A stretch of 51,735 nt of DNA, taken from the NCBI GenBank assembly GCA_021736575.1, contig JAIPFP010000008.1:1-51735 (forward strand), given 5' to 3'. The stretch is from Pirellula sp. GTDB taxonomy: Bacteria; Planctomycetota; Planctomycetia; Pirellulales; Pirellulaceae. Positions 43,859-51,735 of the stretch are shown here, in pieces. Every line of letters begins with the position of its first letter. The first letter of the stretch is position 1. A program made the translations under genes and the position numbers. A model generated the notes under the pieces. The model saw nothing but the letters and a program-made list of their open reading frames with translations. It had not been told where the DNA came from and did not search any database.

Positions 43859-44078
43859 CCTCACTCCGCACCTACACCTCACTCCGCACCTACACCTCGT
43901 TACCAAGCTCCGCTTGGTAACGCGATTATGGAAGCTCCGCTTCCTGTCTACGTGCCCTCGATCTGCTGCCTAGCTCCCACAGTGCCCCGCAAAACCAGTG
44001 CCACTCGAAGCAGAGCTTCGAAATCTCACGTTACCAAGCAGAGCTTGGTAACGAGGGTAAAGCAGAGCTTGGTAACGA
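43859..44078. repeat. REP module, copy 2 (downstream of the RAYT)
   Basis: An 18-bp direct duplication CCTCACTCCGCACCTACA (43859-43894) is followed by hairpins at 43899-43921, GGAAGCTCCGCTTCC (43930-43944), TCGAAGC/GCTTCGA (44005-44021) and TTACCAAGC/GCTTGGTAA (44030-44052), then a partial AGCAGAGCTTGGTAAC (44060-44075). Order and sequence repeat copy 1. Confidence 0.85.
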
Positions 44079-44114
44079 GGGTACCAGGGTGCCCCAGAGC
44101 TTGGAAACGAAGGC

Positions 44115-44591
44115 TCACCGCGCGTGCCGCGCCTCGTGGTCCAACAACCATTTTTTGGCCGTGAGCCCACCGCCGTAACCTGTCAGTGCTCCATTCGCAC
44201 CAATCACCCGATGGCAAGGCACGATGATGGAAATCGGATTGCGTCCGTTGGCCATGCCGACGGCCCGCGATGCATTCGGATTACCAAGTTCTCGCGCCAA
44301 CTCTCCATAGCCACATGTCTTTCCATAAGGTATCTGGCAAAGACCCTTCCAGACTCGTTTTTGAAACTCCGTTCCCGCCGCAGCAATAGGCACATCGAAT
44401 TGAATGCGCTCACCAGAAAAGTACTGGTTCAATTGAAAAACGGCGTTTGCAAACGCGTCATCATCGCTCAGACTGTCCCCGTCGATCGCAGGTGTGTGCT
44501 TTTGATTGCGGATGTAAACACCGAAAAGAAATTGCGTATCGCCAGTCAAAAGCAATTCGCCGAGTGGTGACTCAATGCAGCGATACAACAT
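44115..44591 (-). CDS. ogt: Methylated-DNA-protein cysteine methyltransferase
   Basis: 158 residues from ATG 44591, which has GGGA six bases upstream and gives the typical start MLYRCIESPLG; ATGs at 44603, 44615 and 44627 are alternatives. Removes alkyl groups from O6-alkylguanine onto its own cysteine. The active-site motif is IIVPCHRVIGANG; the recognition helix QIPYGKTCGYGELARELGNP and RAVGMANGRNP are standard. No Ada domain, so this is the stand-alone Ogt form. It lies downstream of the RAYT, on the opposite strand. Confidence 0.93.
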   Translation of the reverse strand: MLYRCIESPLGELLLTGDTQFLFGVYIRNQKHTPAIDGDSLSDDDAFANAVFQLNQYFSGERIQFDVPIAAAGTEFQKRVWKGLCQIPYGKTCGYGELARELGNPNASRAVGMANGRNPISIIVPCHRVIGANGALTGYGGGLTAKKWLLDHEARHAR

Positions 44592-44836
44592 TTTCGTTCC
44601 CATTTTTGGTTTCATATCATTTCTCATTGGTTTAAATGGAAGAAGCCCGCTCGCCTAAGAACTCTTGTTCGGACCGAAAGTGAGTGCTATTGGATACTGG
44701 GACCGCAGTTTTTTGAATTGTTTTTGCTGGGAACAGATATGAAATGGATGCGAGCGAATCGCGAATCGAGTAAATTGCTTGTAGCACTGTGGTAACAATG
44801 TAAGAATTCCTTCCAAACCCATTCGAGAATTTTGCT

Positions 44837-46306
44837 ATGACACAATCATCACGTCGTCAATTTCTAGAGCATAGTCTTCTTGCAACTGCAACCGCGATGG
44901 CCGCTCAATCGCGATTTTCAGGTACAGCCGTGGCCGATGACAATCAGTCTCCCAAGATCGGACCAAACGATACCATTCGAGTTGCCGTGATCGGGGCCGG
45001 TGGTCGTGGCGGATCCCACATCGGAGGCTTCGCTGGCATGCGTGGTACACAAGTTACACATATTTGCGATTGCGATGAAAAAGCAGGCCAAAACTCATGT
45101 GAATCAGCCGGTGAGCTACAAAACGGAAAGAAGCCAAGTTGGGTCAAGGATCTCAGAAGACTCCTCGACGACAAATCGATCGATGCTGTCAGCATCGCCA
45201 CACCTAATCACTGGCACTCCTTGGCTGCCATTTGGGCGGTTCAAGCGGGCAAAGACGTCTATGTCGAAAAACCTGTTTCTCACAACGTTCTCGAAGGTCG
45301 CCGACTTGTTCAGGCAGCACGCAAACACAATCGAATTGTCCAAACCGGCACGCAGAGCCGATCCAACCCTGGGATGCGAGACGCCATGGCCTTCATTCAT
45401 GCGGGCGGAATTGGTGACGTTAAGATCTCGCGAGGTTTGTGCTACAAACCCCGTGGTTCCATCGGCCCAAAAGGAACCTACGAACCACCCAAGGACGTCG
45501 ACTATGACCTGTGGTCTGGCCCTGCACCTATCCTGCCGGTTACCAGAAAGCGATTTCACTACGACTGGCATTGGCAATGGGCTTACGGGAACGGCGACCT
45601 CGGAAACCAAGGCATCCATCAAATGGACCTTTGCCGATGGGCGCTCAATGAGAATCGACTGTGCGAGCGAACCTTCTCACTAGGGGGGCGATTTGGTTAC
45701 GAAGATGCAGGTGAAACAGCCAACACTCAAGTGGTAGTGCATGACTACGGACCGCGTCAGCTCATTTTCGAAGTGAGAGGTTTGCCAACCGAAGCCTACA
45801 AAGAAGCCAAAGTAGGCATCATCATCGAAGGAACCAAGGGCTACCTTGTCATGACCACCTATGACAACGGAACCGCTTTCGATCTGGACGGAAAGCCGTT
45901 CAAGCAATTCAAAGGTGGCGGTGACAATTACCACTACAGCAATTTCCAGGACGCAGTTCGAAAGCGCGACTACAAAACGCTCAATGCGGACGTCGAAGAG
46001 GGGCATTTGTCCAGCGCCCTATGTCACTTGGCCAACATCTCGCTCCGACTTGGTACGGAAGTGAATTCGTCCGATGTCGCGGGCATACTCAAAGATGTCA
46101 CAGGACCCGAGAACATGCAAGGTTGCTGGCAGAGAACGGCGGACCACCTCGCGGCAAACAAAGTTGAGAACTACCGGGTGCAAGTGGGACCTCGGTTGGT
46201 TTTCGATCCGATTTCCGAAACGTTCCCGAACAATGCAAAAGCCAACACAATGCTAACTCGGGAATACCGTCGTGGTTTTGAAATCCCAACCGAAACGGCA
46301 GTCTAA
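44837..46306 (+). CDS. Tat-exported Gfo/Idh/MocA-family oxidoreductase
   Basis: 489 residues. The Tat signal is TQSSRRQFLEHSLLATATAM. The mature part starts IRVAVIGAGGRGGSHIGGF, the nucleotide-binding motif, with the sugar-binding Lys in VEKPVSHNVLEG, then NQGIHQMDLCRWAL. The family uses NAD(P) to act on sugars or sugar derivatives. Twin-arginine-exported members are very common in planctomycetes. The gene is followed after 12 bp by a crotonase gene, so the two may be co-transcribed. Confidence 0.92.
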   Translation: MTQSSRRQFLEHSLLATATAMAAQSRFSGTAVADDNQSPKIGPNDTIRVAVIGAGGRGGSHIGGFAGMRGTQVTHICDCDEKAGQNSCESAGELQNGKKPSWVKDLRRLLDDKSIDAVSIATPNHWHSLAAIWAVQAGKDVYVEKPVSHNVLEGRRLVQAARKHNRIVQTGTQSRSNPGMRDAMAFIHAGGIGDVKISRGLCYKPRGSIGPKGTYEPPKDVDYDLWSGPAPILPVTRKRFHYDWHWQWAYGNGDLGNQGIHQMDLCRWALNENRLCERTFSLGGRFGYEDAGETANTQVVVHDYGPRQLIFEVRGLPTEAYKEAKVGIIIEGTKGYLVMTTYDNGTAFDLDGKPFKQFKGGGDNYHYSNFQDAVRKRDYKTLNADVEEGHLSSALCHLANISLRLGTEVNSSDVAGILKDVTGPENMQGCWQRTADHLAANKVENYRVQVGPRLVFDPISETFPNNAKANTMLTREYRRGFEIPTETAV

Positions 46307-46318
46307 GTCACACGGACG

Positions 46319-47092
46319 ATGATCAAAACAGTCAAGCAGAACCCGAGCGGCACGATCGCGTTAGATTACCCCATCACGCGAAACGCGTTGTCGCGTGAAA
46401 TGGTAGCGGCGTTGATCGAAGCCTTCTCCGATTTCCATCGAGAGAAATCGGTGCGTGCCGTCATTTTGACGGCCAAAGGGGCCGTTTTTTGTTCCGGAGT
46501 GGACCTCAAGGAATGGCATACCATTGCGAAAGAGAACGAACCGTTTGAGCAATGGCAAGAAGTCGCTTCGGAACTTCAGGAGTTGGTCGAAGTCATGCTG
46601 CGATTTCCCAAACCGATCATCGCTTCCATCGATGGCTCGGTACATGGGATGGGATTGGCGCTTGCCCTTGCAAGTGACCTAGTTGTTGCGAGTCCGAGTT
46701 CGACTTTTGAATTGTCGGCATCCAAGCTTGGGCTTATTTCTGGGCTGGTTGCTCCACTGCTTGCGTTTCGATGCGGCGGTGGCGTTGCGGCCAAGCTACT
46801 GATTGGTGGTGATTCGATGGATGCTGTCGAAGCATATCGATTGGGTGTGGTACATCACATTGTTGCTTCCGAGTTAACCTGGGCAAAGGCTCATGAAATA
46901 TCGGGCAAGATAGCTCAATGCGCGCCCGAATCGATTCAAATGACGAAGCGACTCTTGAATGAAATGATCGGTGAATCGCTGTTGACACACTTGGTAAGCG
47001 GTGCTGCGGCGATGGCGACAGCTTGTACTACCTCCGCCGCAATCGAAGGTCTAGCTGCATTCTCAGAAAAACGCGAAACTAAGTTTCCTTGA
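46319..47092 (+). CDS. Crotonase-fold enoyl-CoA hydratase/isomerase-like protein
   Basis: 257 residues. Oxyanion-hole motifs VILTAKGAVFCSGVDLKEW and SIDGSVHGMGLALALASDLV define the fold. At the positions where hydratases carry the two catalytic glutamates, this protein has Ala/Leu (GLALALASD, compared with G.ELA..CD) and Ala (FELSASKLGL, compared with F.QPE..LG). So it is probably not a hydratase, but another acyl-CoA isomerase, hydrolase or lyase. Substrate unknown. Confidence 0.88.
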   Translation: MIKTVKQNPSGTIALDYPITRNALSREMVAALIEAFSDFHREKSVRAVILTAKGAVFCSGVDLKEWHTIAKENEPFEQWQEVASELQELVEVMLRFPKPIIASIDGSVHGMGLALALASDLVVASPSSTFELSASKLGLISGLVAPLLAFRCGGGVAAKLLIGGDSMDAVEAYRLGVVHHIVASELTWAKAHEISGKIAQCAPESIQMTKRLLNEMIGESLLTHLVSGAAAMATACTTSAAIEGLAAFSEKRETKFP

Positions 47093-47557
47093 CTTCAAAC
47101 AAACTGCGAAAGCAGTACGAATACCATCTCGATCTGCTGCCGAGCTTCCGCAAGCCCGAAGAGGCAGAGGTTTGATCTCGTTTAACAGTTAGTCGTGGAA
47201 CCACGAAAGGCACGAAAAGCACGGAAGAATTAGGGTATGAGAAAAAAATCTATTGACGCAAGGTTCGAAGCGGGAGGTTTGGTTCAGACGACAGCAGAGA
47301 AAGAATCGACATCCTTGCTGCTGCATTCATGAGTCGACTGCTCTTTCCTTCTTCTGTTCGTGTATTTCGTGTTTTTCGTGGTTAAAATCCGATCCCGGTG
47401 GAAGCTCCGATGATGACAGCAGTTCGATTCGGTAGAGAGTTCATGAAACGCCTCTTCGGGATGTTGCTCGTCTAGACTTGTCGACTTATTGCTATAATCC
47501 CGCGATCGCGGTCCACGCCCGCCTTGAGTTTCCTTCGTTTGTGCCTTGAGTTTACCA
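47093..47557. other. Repeat-bearing gap before the redoxin gene
   Basis: 465 bp between the crotonase and redoxin genes. It holds the inverted-repeat element at 47199-47383. Outside it I see no gene and no clear promoter. Confidence 0.55.
47199..47383. mobile_element. MITE-like element with 31-35 bp terminal inverted repeats
   Basis: The left end AACCACGAAAGGCACGAAAA (continuing to about 47229) matches the reverse complement of the right end, which closes TTTCGTGTTTTTCGTGGTT (about 47349-47383), at most positions. The interior of about 120 bp carries no believable gene. It fits a small non-autonomous element or hairpin repeat; target-site duplications are not obvious. Confidence 0.55.
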
Positions 47558-49553
47558 ATGGTCATCATCCTTTTTCGCTTGCTGGGCTTAGCCGCCCTCG
47601 TCGTTTCGTTCGTCAACTCCACAACTCATCCCATCTGCCTCGCATCCGACGTTACGAAAATCGAATCGTTCCGCGCCACCGCAGTGGATGGCCGTAAAGT
47701 CGAATGGGACAAGTCGGCGTCGATCCACATCTACTTCTTTCTCGGCACGGAATGCCCTGTCGCTCGTCTTTACGCCAATCGCATTCAATCCTTGGCTGAA
47801 AAGCTTGAGCCTCGCGGGGTTCGATTTGTAGGGCTTAGCAGCAATTCTCAAGATTCGGAATCCGATCTGCTGAAATTTGCGAAAGAACTCGAAATCCAAT
47901 TCCCTCTCATCCAAGATCTCGGCCAATCGCTTGCTCGTTTTTTTCATGCATCCCGCACCGCCGAAGTGATCGTCGTCGATCGTTCCGGGACCATTCAATA
48001 TCGCGGTCGAGTCGATGATCAGTTTACGCCCGGTGTCAAACGTTCCGCCCCTAGCTCAAGCGAACTGACACGTGCCATCGACGAAATACTCGACGGAAGA
48101 ACGGTCACGATCCCATCAACGCCTCCCGTTGGATGCTTGATTTCGTTCGAACGCTCCGAACAAAAAGATGCGCCCGTAACATTCACCAAAACCATCGCTC
48201 CCATTCTCTATCGGCATTGCTTGGAATGCCATCGAGCCGGTGAAATCGGGCCGTTTGACATCTCCGAATATTCCGAGCTACGAGGTTGGGCCGACATGAT
48301 CGTTGAGGTTATCGACCAAAAACGCATGCCGCCTTGGCATGCAAGTCCCGAACATGGGGCATTCAAAAACGCTCGCCAAATGACAACCGTAGAAATCGAC
48401 TCCATTAAGCAATGGGTTGCCGCTGGCACTCCCTACGGCAATGCTGACGAATTGCCTGAGATGCCGTCCAAGGTGGAAGGCTGGCGACTTGCCAAAGCAC
48501 CAGACAAAATCGTTGCGATGCGAGAACAGCCCTATATCGTTCCCGCAAATGGGACAGTCGACTATCAGTACTTCGTCGTCGATCCAAAACTGACCGACGA
48601 TTGTTGGGTTTCGGCAGCCCAAGTTATCCCAGGCAACCGCTGCCATCGTCCACCATGCGATTGTTTTCATCCGCCCGCCCGATGACCGAGACTTCAATGG
48701 CATCGGTTGGTTGACGGCTTATGTTCCTGGTCAGCGCGCAACGCAATTCCCACCTGGATATGCGAGACGCGTGCCTGCTGGTTCCAAATTCGTATTTCAG
48801 ATGCACTACACTCCAAACGGGCGTGAGCAATCGGATCTTACGCAGATAGGTATCAATTTTATCGACGCGGCAGCGGTTACCAACGAAGTCTTCACGCTGG
48901 TCGGTATCGATCAAGAGTTTGAGATTCCGCCCAGGTCGGCCAACCATCCGGTGCATGCAAGTGTGCCTTGGTTTCCCAAAGATGGCGAGTTGATTGCGAT
49001 CATGCCGCACATGCATTTGAGAGGCAAGGCATTTCAGCTTCGTTCGAAGGCGGGCAACAATGAATCCATTCTGCTGGACGTGCCTCACTATGATTTTAAT
49101 TGGCAACACACTTATGAGTTCACCCAACCACTGCCATTTCAAGACGTAACAGCCCTCGATTTTACAGCAACTTTTGACAACTCAGCGGCGAATCCATTTA
49201 ATCCCAACCCCGATGAATACGTGATGTGGGGTGATCAGACGTGGGAGGAGATGGCAGTCGCCTTCTTCGAAGTGGCTCGACCGCGAAAGCAAAGTTCCAC
49301 CGACGAGGTGCCCGAAGACGCTGCTAGAAAACGCATAGCCAAGACGAACGACGACGCGCCGAGCCCCGCTCAAGTCGCCTTTGCGGACGCATATCTGAAA
49401 CGATTCGATGCGAATCAGGACTCGATGGTTTCCTTCCTGGAGGTACCGCGGATCGTGCAGGATTACTCTTTTTATCGGATGGATCAAGATGGCAATCGGC
49501 TGATCACACGAGACGAATTGATCGCTGCGGCAAAGGGACGACGTGCAAGATAG
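47558..49553 (+). pseudogene. Frameshifted redoxin - cytochrome c - monooxygenase-like protein
   Basis: The first part (ATG 47558 to about 48640) has a signal peptide, a thioredoxin-fold domain (FFLGTECPVARLYANRI, one Cys only) and a cytochrome c site CLECHRAGEIGPF with RMPPWH. Near 48640 the frame changes by one base: reading AACCGTGCC in place of AACCGCTGCC restores NRAIVHHAIVFIRPPDD. The second part then continues as PHMHLRGKAF-type copper-monooxygenase-like beta domain and two EF-hands (DANQDSMVSFLE, DQDGNRLITRDE). One extra base is enough to explain the break. It is either a recent pseudogene or a sequencing error. Confidence 0.85.
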
Positions 49554-51735
49554 TTCGAATTTAAATGTGCCCATAACGGCAAAGATTTTCGCGTCGGTAA
49601 TCGATTATCCTCGATCTTGTTTGTCGATCTTGTTTGTCCTAACGATGATCGCGCTGGGTGGCTATTATCGACCGACGTGGCCCAAGGAACTCTGGAAATG
49701 GGCAGCCGGCTCGAGCGTCGAATCCGCAGCCATAGACGCAGACGAACCCAAACCGGGCGAGTCGCGCGGCCCCAAGCGGCGGTCCCGATCGGCCAACAAT
49801 CCAAAAGCATCCCTTGGCCGAGCAGATGCTTTTCTAGTGGTTCAATCGCCGCAAATATTCACGGCCGAAGGTGCTACAGCCCTCAGGCATGTCATTGAAC
49901 GATTAGAATCGCTCGAAACGGTCGCGAGTGTTCGCTCGTTGGACCAAGCTCCGCCGCTCAATATCTTTGGGCTACCTGAACCGATTCTGCCGCGTGGGCA
50001 AGCTTCCGAGCAACGCTTTGCGATGGCCAAAGAGCGGGCTATCAAGCATCCATTGGTGGTTGGTCAATTGCTTTCACCCGATGCGGAAACGTTGCTGATT
50101 GAAGTTCAATTCGATTGGATCTTTGTCAATGAGGATGCGGACTGCACGACGCGACTGCTTGAGACAGCTCGCAAGGCTGCGGCGGAGCATCCCCAAGTGA
50201 AGATGCAGATCGATTTGACCGGTCCTGTTCCGTTTCGATTGATGCTTCTGGAGAATGAAAAATCCAACGAATTGAAGTACCAGTTCATTGGCTACGGAAT
50301 GATTCTGTTGATGGCCATCATCCTTTTCCGCGGCTTAAGTGTCGTATTGGTGGTAGCATCTGCACCTGTCATCGGTGTCTTTTGGACGCTAGGATTCCTG
50401 CGTTATTTTGGTTTGCAATTCAACCCATTCAGCAGTGTCATCTTGCCTGTATTGCTAAGCCTGGTCGGATTTACCGATGGCGTACACATGATGGTGCATA
50501 TTCGCAGTGAACTCAACCAAGGGAGATCGCCTCGCGATGCTTGCCGAAATACATTGCGGCTGGTCGGACTAGCTTGCTTCTTGACGTCGTTGACGACGGC
50601 GATTGGGATGGGTTCGTTGGTCGTTGCCCACCACTCCATTGTTCGCGAATTTGGTTGGTCTTGCGTACTCGGAGTGACTGCGACTTGGGTCTCGGTGATG
50701 CTCGTTATTCCGTTGGTCTGTTGCACGCAATGGAGTCGACGACTGGCCAAGGGGGCTGATCGAGGATTCATTGATCAGAATCTGAATCGGATTGGACCCT
50801 TCATTTCGAAGACCATTCGTTACTCACGCCCGATCAGCTACATGTCGATTCTCATGCTGGTTGTCATGGGCGCCTATGCGTTAACCTTGAAACCGGATGA
50901 TCGCAAATCGAATGCGTTGCCCAGTGGCAGCGAAACGCAGCGCGCTTTGGCTCATTTGGACAAAGCCATGGGCGGACTTGATATGTGTGAAGTGCTGTTG
51001 TCATGGAAAGATGGGACTCAGTCCGACGAGCAGGTTGCAACCCTCATCTCCCAGATGGATGTCATCTTAAGGAAAGAGCCGCTGGTCGGCCATCCGCTTT
51101 CCTTGTGCCGATTGCTCGAAGCGTTGCCCGGTGAGGGTACAGCCGTTGAAAAAATTTCGATGGCTGAGCTGTTACCGCCGCCGCTCAAACAGGCATTGTA
51201 TTCGGCAGAGGAAAAAACGGCGAAGATCGTGTTTCGATGCCAAGACTTGGGAACAGCCGCATACAAACCGACCTTCGAACGGATCGAAAAAGCCTTCAAA
51301 GACTTGGAGACAGAAAACGGTGCCGCGATACGTATCACGATGTCGGGTGAACCGATTTGGCGTTGGCGAGACCTTTTTCAGATCGTGACCGATTTGATAG
51401 CAAGTCTCGGATCTGCTGCCATTGTCATTTTTGGGGTAATGGGAATTGCCTACCGTTCCTTGCGAATTGGGCTGATTTCGGTCATTCCGAATCTCATACC
51501 ACTCGCAGCGTCCGCAACTTGGATGGCCATCACAGGGCAACCGCTTGAAATCGTCGGGGTGTGCGCATTTACCGTATGTCTTGGAATTGCCGTGGATGAC
51601 ACGATCCATTTCTTGTCGCGTTATCGGGAAGAGCTTCGCCTCACGACGGATCACAATTTAGCCATCGAGAGAGCCTTTCAAGGTGTCGGTACGGGAATGA
51701 TCATGACTACGGTTGTACTGGTGGCGGGGTTCAGT
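49543..51735 (+). CDS. RND/MMPL-superfamily transporter, runs off the window
   Basis: 731 codons are visible with no stop before the window end. I start at GTG 49543 (AAGGGA upstream), overlapping the preceding stop by 11 bases; GTG 49567 is an alternative. A first membrane helix lies at about 28-43 (SCLSILFVLTMIALGGYY). A large loop domain follows (to about 245), then a block of membrane helices including QFIGYGMILLMAIILFRG, SSVILPVLLSLVGFTDGVHM and ITGQPLEIVGVCAFTVCLGI, with the second large loop between them. The second-half motif GIAVDDTIHFLSRYREE is typical of MMPL/SSD-type RND transporters. Substrate unknown. Confidence 0.85.
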   Translation, partial: MQDSSNLNVPITAKIFASVIDYPRSCLSILFVLTMIALGGYYRPTWPKELWKWAAGSSVESAAIDADEPKPGESRGPKRRSRSANNPKASLGRADAFLVVQSPQIFTAEGATALRHVIERLESLETVASVRSLDQAPPLNIFGLPEPILPRGQASEQRFAMAKERAIKHPLVVGQLLSPDAETLLIEVQFDWIFVNEDADCTTRLLETARKAAAEHPQVKMQIDLTGPVPFRLMLLENEKSNELKYQFIGYGMILLMAIILFRGLSVVLVVASAPVIGVFWTLGFLRYFGLQFNPFSSVILPVLLSLVGFTDGVHMMVHIRSELNQGRSPRDACRNTLRLVGLACFLTSLTTAIGMGSLVVAHHSIVREFGWSCVLGVTATWVSVMLVIPLVCCTQWSRRLAKGADRGFIDQNLNRIGPFISKTIRYSRPISYMSILMLVVMGAYALTLKPDDRKSNALPSGSETQRALAHLDKAMGGLDMCEVLLSWKDGTQSDEQVATLISQMDVILRKEPLVGHPLSLCRLLEALPGEGTAVEKISMAELLPPPLKQALYSAEEKTAKIVFRCQDLGTAAYKPTFERIEKAFKDLETENGAAIRITMSGEPIWRWRDLFQIVTDLIASLGSAAIVIFGVMGIAYRSLRIGLISVIPNLIPLAASATWMAITGQPLEIVGVCAFTVCLGIAVDDTIHFLSRYREELRLTTDHNLAIERAFQGVGTGMIMTTVVLVAGFS

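Noticed and set aside
43857-44100. Repeats near the RAYT as a CRISPR array
   Set aside because: The repeated units are palindromes at uneven spacing with no regular spacers and no cas genes.
47199-47383. Inverted repeat as a simple terminator of the crotonase gene
   Set aside because: Arms are about 120 bp apart and there is no U tract; a mobile-element-like repeat fits better.
1-51735. tRNA, rRNA or riboswitch genes
   Set aside because: No cloverleaf, T-loop or known aptamer core was recognised on reading; a covariance search could still find a short RNA.

Overview
The window looks like a chromosomal segment of a planctomycete, most likely Pirellulales/Pirellulaceae. The evidence is the mix of gene types: Tat-exported Gfo/Idh/MocA and sugar-isomerase proteins, a redoxin-cytochrome c-monooxygenase-like fusion, a YHYH-domain protein, EF-hand and Cys-rich secreted proteins, a Ser/Thr kinase with a membrane anchor, M81 peptidase plus mandelate-racemase-type genes, and many REP-like palindromes between genes. 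Base composition is moderate and genes are often joined by ATGA/GTGA overlaps. No rRNA, tRNA, CRISPR array or prophage was seen. The species was not identified.

Layout. 1-5.6 kb: a TPR-like exported protein, an unrecognised protein, a repeat-rich gap with a carbohydrate-binding-domain remnant, and purA (minus). 5.9-15.2 kb: a compact chemotaxis-type operon, cheW-mcp-cheR-cheA-cheC-cheD-cheY-cheB, ending with a receiver-PP2C phosphatase. 15.4-20.4 kb: a putative catabolic operon (AstE/AspA-like deacylase, MFS transporter, M81 peptidase, enolase-superfamily enzyme) facing a PfkB sugar kinase. 21.7-24.2 kb (minus): a TIGR04222-type membrane protein with an eight-cysteine Gly/Cys tail, a DUF692 metalloenzyme whose start lies inside the tail codons, and a small partner protein. 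24.4-29.0 kb: an unknown soluble protein, a membrane/HTTM/Tat-isomerase operon and a Cys-rich secreted protein with its own terminator. 29.3-35.5 kb: a mainly housekeeping run, secG-yicC-gmk-rpoZ-coaC-coaB-bshB1-like deacetylase, followed by a metal ABC binding protein and ATPase without a permease. 35.8-42.8 kb (minus): EF-hand/collagen-like protein, YHYH protein, and a pair formed by a GH38-like 1011-aa protein and a Ser/Thr kinase. 42.9-44.1 kb: a REP-associated tyrosine transposase (RAYT) between two copies of a four-hairpin REP module. 44.1-51.7 kb: ogt, Gfo/Idh/MocA oxidoreductase, crotonase, a MITE-like element, a frameshifted redoxin-cytochrome gene, and an RND/MMPL transporter that runs off the window end.

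Most interesting. (1) The TIGR04222-DUF692-partner operon. DUF692 enzymes of known function (MbnB, TglH, BufB types) modify cysteines in ribosomal peptides, so a membrane protein ending in a Cys/Gly tail translated just before a DUF692 enzyme suggests a membrane-anchored, post-translationally modified cysteine tail. This is inference. (2) The RAYT with flanking REP modules, plus at least four other interspersed repeat types. (3) Substitutions in the split CoaC/CoaB pair, and the frameshift in the redoxin gene.
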